The position numbers were made by a program, and so were the translations under genes. Source: an uncultured Vicinamibacterales bacterium (GTDB lineage Bacteria; Acidobacteriota; Vicinamibacteria; Vicinamibacterales; UBA8438). From it: a stretch of 64,000 nt of DNA. Position 1 is the first letter of the stretch. Each line of letters begins with the position of its first letter. The stretch is from contig OY282382.1 of NCBI GenBank assembly GCA_958295905.1, positions 496,001 through 560,000 of the forward strand, in the 5' to 3' direction. This document shows, piece after piece, positions 49,288 to 57,662 of the stretch. Under the pieces are notes generated by a model, which saw nothing but the letters and a program-made list of their open reading frames with translations, was not told the origin of the DNA and ran no database searches.

Positions 49288-50898
49288 TCACTCCGGCGTG
49301 ACGCAGCGGAAGTTCGCGGCGTCGTCGGTGCTGCCGGCGCCGCTCCACTGCGCGACCTGGGGATAAGGGCAGAGCGGCCGCGTGCGCACCACCTCGCCGC
49401 CCTCGACCTTCGAGGCGGTGATCCGTTCCGGGGCGCGGCCCTGTTCGACCCATTCCTCGAGAGCCGACAGGGCGTCGAACGTATCCGGTCCCGGACCGCC
49501 CCGGCAGTGGCCCATGCCCGGCACCATGAACAGGCGGAAGAACTCCTGCGTCTCCGCGAGCGCGGCGGGCGCGTCCGCGCCGCCGCCCACGGTCCTGACG
49601 ACGTCTTCGTAGTAGTCGATGGTGCCGAGCGGCGAGATGTCGGCGTCGCTCCACCCGTGATAGAGCAGCAGCTTGCCGCCGGCGTCGCGCAGCGGGCGCA
49701 GATCGGGGTCGTTCGCGTCGAGGGCGGGACCGGTCCGTTCCAGCGCCACCGGCAGGTCGCGGCCGTAGTCCCACGAACGGAAGTCCCAGTCGGGGTCGTC
49801 GAACACCATGAACTTCATGAAGCCGTTCGCGGCCAGATAGTGCGTGCTCCGGTACCGGTCGGGTCCGGTGACCCAGCGTGGCCAGCCGCCGGGGTCGGCC
49901 TCGCCGCCCGGCACCAGGCCCGGGTAGATGACCTCGCCAGCCGCGTCGACCGGACCCCGCCAGATGTCCTTCACCGCCTGCACCTGCTTCGGGGTGAGAC
50001 AGCTCCCTTCATCCTGGCCGGCGCGGCAGGTCAGCGCCGCCGGGTCGAAGTCGCAGGCCCGCGGGTCGTCGAGCACGCCGTCCTCGATGCCGTCGATGGC
50101 GTCGCAGGCGCCGGTGACCGCGTCGCCGAGCAGCACCGCCTTGGCCGGCGGGAGGTAGCTGTCGGGGTCGCCGAGCGTCGCCAGCGCGTACCAGAGATGG
50201 GCGCCCGCGTAGAAGCGGGTCCAGTCGTGGGCGGGGTTGCCGACGACCAAGCCGTCGAAGTCTTCCGGATACCGCTGCGCCTCCATCATGCCCTGCTGCC
50301 CGCCCTTCGAGCAGCCGACGTAGTAGGCGTAGTCGGGCGCGGCGCCGTAGAACGCCTCGGTGATCGCCTTCCCGTAGACCGCGGTCAGGTGCAGCGACCG
50401 GTGCCCGAAGTCCTCGACGAGATCGGGGCGGTCGAGAGCCCAGGTCGCGTCGAATCCGTTCGCCCCCGGGCGGACGTGCCCGGTGTCGGTGCTCGAGGCG
50501 GCATAGCCGCGGTGGAGGGCGGCGGCCATGGCGCCGTAGCTGATGACCCCGGCCATGCCGCCGTTGCCGGCGGTGTGGAACTTGCCGTTCCAGTGGTCGG
50601 CAGGCAGCCACACCTCGAAGTTGACGGCGGGCTCGCTGGTCGCGGCCACCCGGCAGAACGCCGGAACCTCGAGCGGCCGCGCCGCCCCGGGCGGCATGAA
50701 CGCGCCGGCCGGCACCCGCTCGGCGAGCCGGATGGCGGTGTCCGGCAGGGCGAGATCGGCCAGCACCGCGCACGCCGCCGGCTCGACGGACGCGGCCCCG
50801 CTCCGCCCCCCCGCGGCGCCTCCGGTGGATACCGCCGTGCCGGCCAGCACCGCCGCCGCCACGGCGCATCCCGGCAGCGTCATCGATCGTCGCATCAT
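49288..50898 (-). CDS. Exported tannase/feruloyl esterase family protein
   Basis: 536 residues. Signal peptide (MTLPGCAVAAAVLAGTAVST). Tannase family: VNFEVWLPADHWNGKFHTAG, MAAALHRGYAASSTDTGH, the nucleophile elbow YYVGCSKGGQQGMMEAQRYP (C-S-x-G-G, with the Cys of the family's disulfide), DFDGLVVGNPAHDWTRF, LLLYHGWSDADISP (acid Asp) and VPGMGHCRGGPGPDTFD (catalytic His and partner Cys). These enzymes hydrolyse esters of gallic or hydroxycinnamic acids or related aromatic esters. The ATG ATG at 50898 follows GGGAGGAGAACGAG, and a degenerate hairpin repeat ends right at that ribosome binding site. Confidence 0.92.
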   Translation of the reverse strand: MMRRSMTLPGCAVAAAVLAGTAVSTGGAAGGRSGAASVEPAACAVLADLALPDTAIRLAERVPAGAFMPPGAARPLEVPAFCRVAATSEPAVNFEVWLPADHWNGKFHTAGNGGMAGVISYGAMAAALHRGYAASSTDTGHVRPGANGFDATWALDRPDLVEDFGHRSLHLTAVYGKAITEAFYGAAPDYAYYVGCSKGGQQGMMEAQRYPEDFDGLVVGNPAHDWTRFYAGAHLWYALATLGDPDSYLPPAKAVLLGDAVTGACDAIDGIEDGVLDDPRACDFDPAALTCRAGQDEGSCLTPKQVQAVKDIWRGPVDAAGEVIYPGLVPGGEADPGGWPRWVTGPDRYRSTHYLAANGFMKFMVFDDPDWDFRSWDYGRDLPVALERTGPALDANDPDLRPLRDAGGKLLLYHGWSDADISPLGTIDYYEDVVRTVGGGADAPAALAETQEFFRLFMVPGMGHCRGGPGPDTFDALSALEEWVEQGRAPERITASKVEGGEVVRTRPLCPYPQVAQWSGAGSTDDAANFRCVTPE

Positions 50899-50916
50899 CT
50901 CGTTCTCCTCCCGCCC

Positions 50917-50965
50917 GGAACCGCCGCCTGACGGCTCCGCTTGCCGCCTGACCAGCCTTCGGACC
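50917..50965 (-). repeat. Intergenic hairpin repeat family, partial copy 7
   Basis: On the minus strand GGCTGGTCAGGCGGCAAGCG, GAGCCGTCAGGCGGCGG and TTCCGGGCGG, ending immediately before the tannase ribosome binding site. Same orientation as the tannase gene. Only the second half of the element is kept. Confidence 0.65.
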
Positions 50966-51075
50966 GTGATCGATACCACGTTGCTGACTGCACCCAAGCG
51001 CAGCCTGTTTCCACGGTCCGCGCGCCTGGGCGCACAGACGGTGATTTCCCGTCAGTATCCGCACCGTTCCCCGGC

Positions 51076-51185
51076 GCGGAAACCGTCGCCCGGCGGCTCC
51101 GCTTACCGCCCGACCCCCCGACCCCATGCGTAGACCTGGTCCCGACCCGGACCGCGGCATCCGCGCCGTTCTACGACGCCCCCTC
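51076..51185 (-). repeat. Intergenic hairpin repeat family, copy 8
   Basis: On the minus strand it starts within the last codons of the methyltransferase gene: GGGGGCGTCGTAGAACGGCG (the TAG is that gene's stop), then an insert, then GGTCGGGCGGTAAGCGGAGC, CGCCGGGCGACGGTTTCCGC. Co-oriented with both flanking genes. Confidence 0.75.
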
Positions 51186-51875
51186 CTCACCGTCCGATTC
51201 AGGCCCGGCGACGGCGGCGCCGGCGCGGCGGGCGGCCCGGAACAGGGCGTAGTTCTGGGCGGGGGTCGGCGCCTCCAGCTCCTTCTCGAACACCCGCAGG
51301 CACTCGGCCGCTTCGAATCCGGCGCGGCGCAACAGGTCCAAATGCGTCGCGATGGTGAACCGGCCGGGTTCGTACTCGTGAATCGTGCCGTCCGGTTTGA
51401 TGAAGTCGCCGTTCAGCAGCAGCCCCCGGCCCCCGAGGACCTTCGCGCACCCGGCGTAGGCGTGCTCGACGTGGGCCGGGGCCCCCAAATCGTGCAGCGC
51501 CCAGGTCGAGACGACGGCGTCCGCCGGTCCGGCCGCATCCCGCCACCACGGGTCCGCCAGCAGATCCGCCCGCATGAAGACGACGCGGTCCGCATGGGGC
51601 CCCAGCCGGCGGGCGGCGACGTCGAGCATCGGGCGGGAAAAATCGATGCCCTGGTAGCGAACCGCGGGCAGGGCGCCCAGCAGGTGGGCCGCGAGATAGC
51701 CCGGACCGATCCCCAGCTCGACGACGCGGCCGGCGGGCGGAACCCGGGTCCGCAGCTCGGACAGCATCAGGTCGAACAGGGCGAGACGGTCGGGGGTCGG
51801 CTCGAAGCGCTCGGCCCAGTCCGCCACGTACGCCGGGTCGTGGAACTCGTGGTCCGCGCCGACGGCCGGCGTCAT
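51171..51875 (-). CDS. Class I SAM-dependent methyltransferase
   Basis: 234 residues. Rossmann-type methyltransferase: VVELGIGPGYLAAHLLG is motif I, VRYQGIDFSRPMLDVAARRL motif II, DAVVSTWALHDLG the motif after strand 4, and GGRGLLLNGDFIKPDGTIHE post-motif. Small-molecule methyltransferases of the UbiE/MT11 type look like this; the substrate cannot be named. The start overlaps the upstream acyl-CoA ligase stop (ATGA), so they are co-translated. Its own stop codon lies inside an intergenic hairpin repeat, so the last residues may be repeat-derived. Confidence 0.88.
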   Translation of the reverse strand: MTPAVGADHEFHDPAYVADWAERFEPTPDRLALFDLMLSELRTRVPPAGRVVELGIGPGYLAAHLLGALPAVRYQGIDFSRPMLDVAARRLGPHADRVVFMRADLLADPWWRDAAGPADAVVSTWALHDLGAPAHVEHAYAGCAKVLGGRGLLLNGDFIKPDGTIHEYEPGRFTIATHLDLLRRAGFEAAECLRVFEKELEAPTPAQNYALFRAARRAGAAVAGPESDGEEGAS

Positions 51876-53512
51876 GGCCGTCTTCCGCCGCCGGGCTCGG
51901 CGCCGGCCAGCGCCGCGGTGGAGATCTCGCGCATGCGGTACTTCTGGACCTTGCCGGTCACGGTCATCGGGAACCCGTCGACGATCCTCCAGTATCGGGG
52001 GATCTTGTAGGTCGCGATGGCGCCGCGGCAGAACGCGGTGAGGGCGGCGCCGTCGAGGACCGCGCCGGGCTTCGGCTTGACCCACGCCAGCACCTCTTCC
52101 CCGTATCGCTCCGAGGGCACGCCGATGACCTGGGCGTCCGCCACGTCCGGGTGGGTGTAGAGGAACTCCTCGATCTCGCGGGGGTAGACGTTCTCGCCGC
52201 CGCGGATGATCATGTCCTTGATGCGGCCGACGATGCTGACGTAGCCCGCGTCGTCCATGCGCGCGAGGTCGCCCGTGCGCATCCAGCGGGCGTCGTCGAT
52301 GGCGGCGCGGGTGGCCGCGTCGTCGTTCCAGTACCCCAGCATCACGCAATAGCCGCGCGTGCACAGTTCGCCGCGCCCGCCGCGGGGCACCACCTGGCCG
52401 CTGTCGGGGTCGATGATGCGGATCTCCACGTGCGGATGCACCGGTCCGACGGTGTTCACGCGCTTGTCGACGGGGTCGTCGACGCGGGTCTGGGTCGAGA
52501 CCGGCGCGGTCTCCGTCATGCCGTAGCAGATCGTGATCTCCCGAATGTTCATCCGTTCGCGGACCTGCTTCATGACCTCGGCGGGACAGGGCGACCCCGC
52601 CATGACGCCGGTCCGGAGCGACGAAAAATCGGTACTGTCGAAGTCCGGATGATCGAGCTGGGCGATGAACATCGTCGGCACGCCGTAGAGCGACGTGCAC
52701 CGCTCGGCCTCGATCGCGGCCAGCGTCCGGTCCGGCCGGAACGCCGCGCCCGGGGTGACGATGCACGCGCCGTGGGTGGTGCACGCGAGGTTGCCGATGA
52801 CCATGCCGAAGCAGTGGTAGAACGGCACCGGGATGCACACGCGATCCTGCTCGCCGTAGCCCAGGATCTCGCCGCAGAAGAAGCCGTTGTTCAGGATGTT
52901 GTGGTGCGACAGGGTGGCGCCCTTCGGGGTGCCGGTGGTGCCCGAGGTGTACTGGATGTTGACCGGGTCGTCGAAGGTCAGGCCGGCCTCGCGCGCCGCC
53001 AGCTCGTCGTCCGCGACCGGCGCGCCTTCCTCGAGCAGCGCCGTCCACCCGTCGTCGAGCACCACCGTCTCCTCCAACGCCGGGCACGCCGGGCGGATCC
53101 GTTCGAGCGTCTCCACGTAGTCTCGATCCCGGAATCCCTGCGACAGCAGCAGAAGCCGGAGGCCCGACTGGTTGAGCGCGTGCTGCAGCTCCCGCGCCTG
53201 GTAGGCCGGGTTGACGTTGACGAGAATCGCGCCCGCGCGGGCGGTGGCGTATTGCGTGACGACCCATTCGAAGCAGTTGGGGGCCCAGATGCCGACCCGG
53301 TCGCCCCGGCCGATGCCCCGGCGCAGGAGCGCCTTGGCCAGGGCCGTCGTGGCGTCCCAGAGCTGCCGGTACGTGGCCCGGTAGCCCTGGGACGGGACCA
53401 CCAGCGCCTCGCGGTCGCCGCAGCGCTCGACGGTGCGGCGCAGGTTCTCCCCGATGGTCTCGCCGAGCAGGGCCACCGAGCTGGCGCCGTGCACGTAGGA
53501 TGGCAGGTTCAT
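51872..53512 (-). CDS. Acyl-CoA synthetase (AMP-forming, FadD-like)
   Basis: 546 residues, normal length. ANL superfamily: P-loop-like A3 motif [20 protein letters not shown] (as [14 protein letters not shown]), A5 region [21 protein letters not shown]7 [21 protein letters not shown]8 [20 protein letters not shown], and A10 with the catalytic lysine [17 protein letters not shown]. These activate carboxylic acids to acyl-CoA via an acyl-adenylate; the medium- to long-chain group (FadD/FadK-like) fits best. Coupled to the methyltransferase downstream. The start at 53512 follows GGGAACGCG. Confidence 0.92.
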   Translation of the reverse strand: MNLPSYVHGASSVALLGETIGENLRRTVERCGDREALVVPSQGYRATYRQLWDATTALAKALLRRGIGRGDRVGIWAPNCFEWVVTQYATARAGAILVNVNPAYQARELQHALNQSGLRLLLLSQGFRDRDYVETLERIRPACPALEETVVLDDGWTALLEEGAPVADDELAAREAGLTFDDPVNIQYTSGTTGTPKGATLSHHNILNNGFFCGEILGYGEQDRVCIPVPFYHCFGMVIGNLACTTHGACIVTPGAAFRPDRTLAAIEAERCTSLYGVPTMFIAQLDHPDFDSTDFSSLRTGVMAGSPCPAEVMKQVRERMNIREITICYGMTETAPVSTQTRVDDPVDKRVNTVGPVHPHVEIRIIDPDSGQVVPRGGRGELCTRGYCVMLGYWNDDAATRAAIDDARWMRTGDLARMDDAGYVSIVGRIKDMIIRGGENVYPREIEEFLYTHPDVADAQVIGVPSERYGEEVLAWVKPKPGAVLDGAALTAFCRGAIATYKIPRYWRIVDGFPMTVTGKVQKYRMREISTAALAGAEPGGGRRP

Positions 53513-53529
53513 CGCGTTCCCGTTCGTTC

Positions 53530-53640
53530 CTCCGACCCCGCACGGCGATCGCCGCCCGACGGTTCCGCCCGCCGCCCCACCAACCCCGCCGGCGACCGCA
53601 CCGTTCTGCGGCGCCGACTTCTCACCCGGCGATCGCCGCC
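53530..53640 (-). repeat. Intergenic hairpin repeat family, copy 9
   Basis: On the minus strand GAAGTCGGCGCCGCAGAACG, GTGCGG, GGCGGGGTTGGTGGGGCGGC, GGGCGGAACCGTCGGGCGGC and GATCGCCG, ending shortly before the acyl-CoA synthetase start. It sits between two same-strand ligase genes; the rest of the gap 53513-53930 shows further degenerate GGCGG blocks and no gene. Confidence 0.7.
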
Positions 53641-53930
53641 GGCGGCTCCCTGCCCCCCGAGCCGGCCGGAAGTCCGCACCGTTTTCCGCGCGGCGCCGGT
53701 TTTCCGGGGCGCGGAGTCGAGGATACTGCGTCGCCGCCGGCGATTGCAAAACGCCGGACCGGATTCCGGAATCTCAGTTTCGGGTCTGGTTGCGCGGCGT
53801 TCCGGCGGGAGCGCGGCGGTCGAACCCGCCGGGCGCGGTAGACGGCGCACGGCTTCCCGGGCAAGGGAATTCGAGCGCCCGCACGCCCTTGCCGCAATCG
53901 GGTCAGGCGCGCCCGCGGGAAGCCCCTCCC

Positions 53931-55496
53931 TTAATTCCCCTCAGCGCGGAAGAACGACTCGATGCCGCGGCGAATCCGTCGCCGCAGCGCGGCCCGGTCC
54001 ACCTTCCCGACGGCGTTTTCCGGCAGCGTATCGACGAGATGGATGCGGGCCGGGACGTGGGCTCTCGACAATCGACCTGCGACCACGGCTTGGAGCTCGC
54101 CGGCGCCGGGGGCGGCGCCCGCCCGCGGCTGCACGAACGCGACGGGAACCTCGCCGAGATCGGGGTGCGGCCCGCCGACGACGCAGCACGCCTCCACCCC
54201 GGGGCACCGCTCCAGCACGCTCTCGATCGCCCGGGGCGACAGGTTCTCGCCGCCCCGGATGATGACGTCCTTGAGGCGGCCGGTGATGAACAGATACCCG
54301 TCGGCGTCGAACCGGCCGAGGTCGCCGGACCGCAGCCAGCCGTCGCGGAGAACCGCGGCGGACGACCCGTCGACGTAGCCCTTCATCAATCCGGCCCCCG
54401 CGATGCAGACCTCGCCCTCCGCGCCGGGGGGGACGCGCTCGTTCGTGCGGGGCCGCAGCAGGCGCACGCGCTGTCCGGGGAGCACGGTGCCGACGCTGCC
54501 GATACGCCGCGCGCCGGGCGGGTTCATGGTCGACGTGCAGGTGGCCTCGGACAGGCCGTAGGAGACGACGAGCGGCAGCCCGAACGCCGCCTCGATGCGC
54601 TCGTGCAGGCTCACGGAGATCGGCGCCGAGCCGCAGCGCAGAAGCCGCAGCGACGCGCGCCGGGCGGGGTCGCGCAGATGCGGCAGCATCCGCGCGTACA
54701 TCGTCGGCACGCCGGTCAGGCAGGTCACGCCGTGCTCCGCGATCTGCTCCTCGACCGCCTCGGCGCGGAAGCGGCCGGCGAGGACCACGGCCGCGCCCGC
54801 GAGGAGCGGCGCGATCAACTGGTTGTTCACGCCGTTCGTGTGGTGGAGGGGCATCAGGTGGAGGAGCCGGTCGTCCGGGGTGAGCCCGGTGCGGGCGACG
54901 ACGCCGCGGGCGTTGCCGATCAGGTTGCCGTGCGTGAGCAGCACCCCCTTGGCCCCGCCGGTGCTGCCCGAGGTGAGCTGCAGCATCGCCGCGTCGGCGG
55001 TGGTGAGCGATGCGCAGAAGCGGCCTCCCGGCGCGCGGGCCCCGGCGGCCGTGCGCGGGCCCCCGGCGGCGGTGCCGCGTCGGGCCGGCGCCGCGACCAG
55101 GTCCGAGAGCCGGCGGACGCGCAGGCCGGCCCCGACCAGGACCGGGGCCATCGATTCGTGCCCGCCCTGCAGACAGACGCTCCGCGCGCGGGCGGCGTCC
55201 AGACGCGCGCGCACGATATCGAGTGAGGGGTGCGGCTCCACGAAGCACGGGCAGCCGCCCGCCTGCATGATGCCGAAGAACCCCGCGACGGTATCGGGCG
55301 ACCGCGAGCCGAGAAGCCCGACGATCTCGCCGCGCGGGAGATCCTGCAGGGCGTTCGCGACGCGCTCTATCCTCTCGCGCAGCCCGGCGTACGACACCGA
55401 GCCGAACCGGCCGAGCAGCGCGGTCCGCCCGGCGCGCGCATGCCGGTCGAGACGCACGCGCAACAGATGGCTCAGAGAGGGGGCGTTGGAGAACAC
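53931..55496 (-). CDS. Second AMP-forming acyl-CoA ligase
   Basis: 521 residues from a GTG at 55496. ANL enzyme with all cores: MLQLTSGSTGGAKGVLLTHG (A3), LVVSYGLSEATCTSTMNPPG (A5), WLRSGDLGRFDADGYLFITG (A7), RLKDVIIRGGENLSPRAIES (A8) and LPENAVGKVDRAALRRR (A10, catalytic Lys). The N-terminus is shorter than in FadD, so the benzoate/4-chlorobenzoate or long-chain-like class is possible. Only about 25-30% similar by eye to the neighbouring ligase, so not a recent duplicate. It may act in the same pathway as the CoA transferase at 57-58.5 kb. The ribosome binding site is poor. Confidence 0.9.
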   Translation of the reverse strand: MFSNAPSLSHLLRVRLDRHARAGRTALLGRFGSVSYAGLRERIERVANALQDLPRGEIVGLLGSRSPDTVAGFFGIMQAGGCPCFVEPHPSLDIVRARLDAARARSVCLQGGHESMAPVLVGAGLRVRRLSDLVAAPARRGTAAGGPRTAAGARAPGGRFCASLTTADAAMLQLTSGSTGGAKGVLLTHGNLIGNARGVVARTGLTPDDRLLHLMPLHHTNGVNNQLIAPLLAGAAVVLAGRFRAEAVEEQIAEHGVTCLTGVPTMYARMLPHLRDPARRASLRLLRCGSAPISVSLHERIEAAFGLPLVVSYGLSEATCTSTMNPPGARRIGSVGTVLPGQRVRLLRPRTNERVPPGAEGEVCIAGAGLMKGYVDGSSAAVLRDGWLRSGDLGRFDADGYLFITGRLKDVIIRGGENLSPRAIESVLERCPGVEACCVVGGPHPDLGEVPVAFVQPRAGAAPGAGELQAVVAGRLSRAHVPARIHLVDTLPENAVGKVDRAALRRRIRRGIESFFRAEGN

Positions 55497-55559
55497 GGCC
55501 TCGCGCGCGTTACGGCGCCGCCGGCAGCCCGTGGCGACAGTCCCCGCTGCCTTCGAGCG

Positions 55560-55705
55560 GCGATTGCATCCCGCCTGACGGCGTTGTTCGTCGGTTGCAT
55601 ATGCCCACTATGCGCCCTCCTCACGCCTTGCTCAGGCACGGGCGTTCTTGGCCCGCGGGCGCTCTTCAACCGCGCTGGCGCCCGCGCCGCTCTCGGTGCG
55701 ACGCG
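55560..55705 (-). repeat. Second dispersed repeat family, copy 3 (continuous)
   Basis: On the minus strand GTCGCACCGAGAGCGGCGCG, then a variable part, GAGCAAGGCGTGAGGAGGGC, GCATAGTGGGCATATGCAAC, CGACGAACAACGCCGTCAGG and CGGGATGCAATCGCC. It lies in the gap 55497-55974, which otherwise holds no gene. Confidence 0.55.
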
Positions 55706-55974
55706 GGGTTCACGGGCTGCCAGCTAGATGCCGCACGACAAGCCATCGGAAGCGCGAATTCCGCCGCCGGCGCGTTCGAAGCAGGGCTGTGTCGGGACTG
55801 CGGGGAACTGAGGGGGAGGGAAGGGACCTCCGATCCGCTGCCGGGCGTGCGCAAACCCAATCCTCTCAATCCCTCCCGGGCGTGCGCCGACGGCGGTCCG
55901 CAGACGTGAGGAAAACGCGCAGACTCCAGATGACGATGCCGACGGCCTCACGAGACAAGGACGGCGCCACTATC

Positions 55975-56211
55975 TCACTGCGGCACCCCGTGCGGCCGCT
56001 CCAGGGCCGCGAGACGCTGGTCGACCTTGCCAAACATCACCTCGACGGCGCGGAGGCGGTCGTCGAGCCGGCGGATGTCCGTCCGGATCTCCGCAATGGC
56101 CGTCCGGAACTCGCCCCGGAGCCCGCCGATCTGCGCGTTAATCTGGACGGCCAGCCCGAGTCCCACGGCCACGACGACGCCGATGAGCCATTGCGTGTTC
56201 TTGTCCGGCAT
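55975..56211 (-). CDS. Small membrane coiled-coil protein
   Basis: 78 residues. PDKNTQWLIGVVVAVGLGLA forms one N-terminal membrane helix, followed by a coiled coil with heptads, IGGLRGEFRTAIAEIRTDIR and RLDDRLRAVEVMFGKVDQRL. The layout resembles XhlA/holin-accessory or other small membrane-tethered coiled coils often carried by mobile elements. The ATG at 56211 follows GAGGGGGG. It stands alone beside antitoxin and repeat remnants. Function unknown. Confidence 0.6.
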   Translation of the reverse strand: MPDKNTQWLIGVVVAVGLGLAVQINAQIGGLRGEFRTAIAEIRTDIRRLDDRLRAVEVMFGKVDQRLAALERPHGVPQ

Positions 56212-56309
56212 CCCCCCCTCGACTACGGCGCCGGCTGGGCATACCGACCGGCCATGGCCGGCGCTCAGCACCGCTTTCGGGTTCCGCAACGCCTGCACCG
56301 GCGTTGCGC

Positions 56310-56462
56310 TCAGTCATCCGCATGCAGATCGTCGAAGTGCGCCTACATGCTGGTGAACCGGGGCAGTCCACGACGCCGGCGGGCTTCCTTCATCGCCGCG
56401 ATGGTGACGGCGTTTGGCCTGAACGTCGGGGCCTCTTCCCGCGCTGCGCTTCGGGTCTTCAT
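56310..56462 (-). pseudogene. Remnant of a small antitoxin-like gene
   Basis: The minus-strand frame from ATG 56462 reads KTRSAAREEAPTFRPNAVTI, AAMKEARRRRGLPRFTSM, then TAG (56343-56345), then AHFDDLHADD and a stop at 56310. The pattern N-A-x-T-I-A-A-M-x-E-A-R-R followed by a short spacer and F-D-D-L matches RelB/DinJ-type antitoxin C-termini, as I remember them. The internal stop and the absence of a toxin gene mark it as dead. Confidence 0.4.
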
Positions 56463-56532
56463 CGCCCTGTTGACGCGGCTGGAGCCGCCCAGCCAAGCTC
56501 GAGACAGCGACTGCAATCAAGCAGTCAGCCGT

Positions 56533-56642
56533 GGTTGATCCCCGCTTCGGCGGGGCGTGTGGCGCAACCTGTTTGCCTTGACGTTGACACCACATCCAGG
56601 GCCGCGGTTGATCCCCGCTTCGGCGGGGCGTGTGGTGCAACC
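56533..56642 (-). CRISPR. CRISPR-like repeat pair (two 37-bp repeats, one 36-bp spacer)
   Basis: Repeats at 56533-56569 and 56606-56642 differ at one base; the spacer is 56570-56605, so the period is 73 bp. Each repeat begins GGTTGATCCCCGCTTCGGCG and continues GGGCGTGTGGTGCAACC: the ends GGTTG / CAACC are inverted, and inside is the stem CCCCGC-TTCG-GCGGGG. On the minus strand it ends GCGGGGATCAACC, similar to the GCGGGGATAAACC end of many type I repeats. No third repeat was found on either side and no cas genes are within 40 kb. It could be a decayed array or a duplicated hairpin. The 465-bp gap 56463-56927 holds no intact gene. Confidence 0.45.
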
Positions 56643-56892
56643 TGCAACGGACCCTCCGCAAGCGACCGCACAACCGCGATGATAGCACGCCCGCCGTGGC
56701 GAGCGGTGCGGGCGGCGCCACCTCCAGGGCCGCAGTCCAGGCAACCGGGTCGCGTCTTTCTGTGACTTGAGACCCGGGCCCTGCACGTACGGATATCGAC
56801 CGCGAAGTGTCGGTGTGGTCCACCGACACCAACGGCACGCAGCGCGGTGTCGATTGGCAGATGAAAATCGACGATGCGCGCTGTAAACGCAA

Positions 56893-56932
56893 GTCCGTCT
56901 ACCCCAAGAGTATACTGTGACGGACCGCTAGT
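56893..56932 (-). repeat. IS-end-like repeat, short copy 3
   Basis: On the minus strand GCGGTCCGTCACAGTATACT followed by GGGGTAGACGGACTTGCGTT: the outer 40 bases of the element seen at 13549 and 49188, including the inverted pair GTCCGT / ACGGAC. It abuts the end of the CoA-transferase beta gene. Confidence 0.55.
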
Positions 56933-57662
56933 CGATGGAGACGTTCGCGTCGCGCTCGAACCGTCCATCGGGATCGAGGCAGCGCAGCGCCGCGGCCTCC
57001 CGCGCGGCGGGGAACGGCGTAGGGCCCGCGCCCGCCGCGTCGAACGCGAACCCGGTCCGCCGGCGCACCTCGGCGAGCGACACCTGGGGATGCCAGGATT
57101 GGAGGGCCAGCCGGCCCCCGCGCTCGACGAAGACCGCGATGGGAGTCGCGACGCCGTGCAGGGGGCCGGCCGCGGTCACGAAGTCGAGCCGGTCGACGAG
57201 AGTGCGGGTCGAATGCTCGGTGCGCCACGTGACCGCCCGCCGCGCCGTCGGCAGCATGACCGCGCCGCCGCCCCCGCCCGGCAGGCGCACCTTGGGGCGA
57301 TGCCAGTCGCCGATCACCGATACGTTCGTTCGTCCGTGCCCGTCGATCTGCGCGGCGCCCAGAAAGCAGAGGTCCATGCCCCCGCGCGTGCACAGGTCGT
57401 AGAAGTCCTCGTTCGCGAAGATCGCCGCCGAACCTTGCGCGAGCACCGGGTCCGAGCTCGAAAGGGGTATCTTCGACGGCCGGGGTTGCACGCCGCCGGC
57501 CACGTTGAGGTACACGAAGTCGAAGTCGTAGGCGCGCTTGGCGAGCAGGCACGCGAGCATCGGCGGCGTCGAGTTCACCCCGCTGAAGGTCACCTCGCCG
57601 GGCCGCACGAAACGGGCGAGGTTGGTGACGATGTACGAGAAGCCGGACCAGCGCTCAGACAC
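56928..57662 (-). CDS. CoA-transferase, beta subunit (glutaconate CoA-transferase/IpdB-like)
   Basis: 244 residues from a GTG at 57662. Family I CoA-transferase beta-type: FVRPGEVTFSGVNSTPPMLA, FDFVYLNVAGGVQPRPSKIP, FANEDFYDLCTRGGMDLCFL, GAAQIDGHGRTNVSVIGDW, VRLPGGGGGAVMLPTARRA and LVDRLDFVTAAGPLHG. In the IpdAB subgroup the pair is thought to act as a ring-opening hydrolase in steroid catabolism rather than a transferase. The catalytic Glu of classical transferases is not obvious in the G-G-x-D-x-x-F-L-G-A-A-Q-I-D region. It overlaps the alpha gene by eight bases, so the two form one complex. Confidence 0.88.
   Translation of the reverse strand: MSERWSGFSYIVTNLARFVRPGEVTFSGVNSTPPMLACLLAKRAYDFDFVYLNVAGGVQPRPSKIPLSSSDPVLAQGSAAIFANEDFYDLCTRGGMDLCFLGAAQIDGHGRTNVSVIGDWHRPKVRLPGGGGGAVMLPTARRAVTWRTEHSTRTLVDRLDFVTAAGPLHGVATPIAVFVERGGRLALQSWHPQVSLAEVRRRTGFAFDAAGAGPTPFPAAREAAALRCLDPDGRFERDANVSID

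Noticed and set aside
56525..56968. Minus-strand frame that might be an ISL3-type transposase fragment
   Set aside because: A single CLDCGPGG-like zinc-knuckle resemblance; no further transposase motif in any frame.
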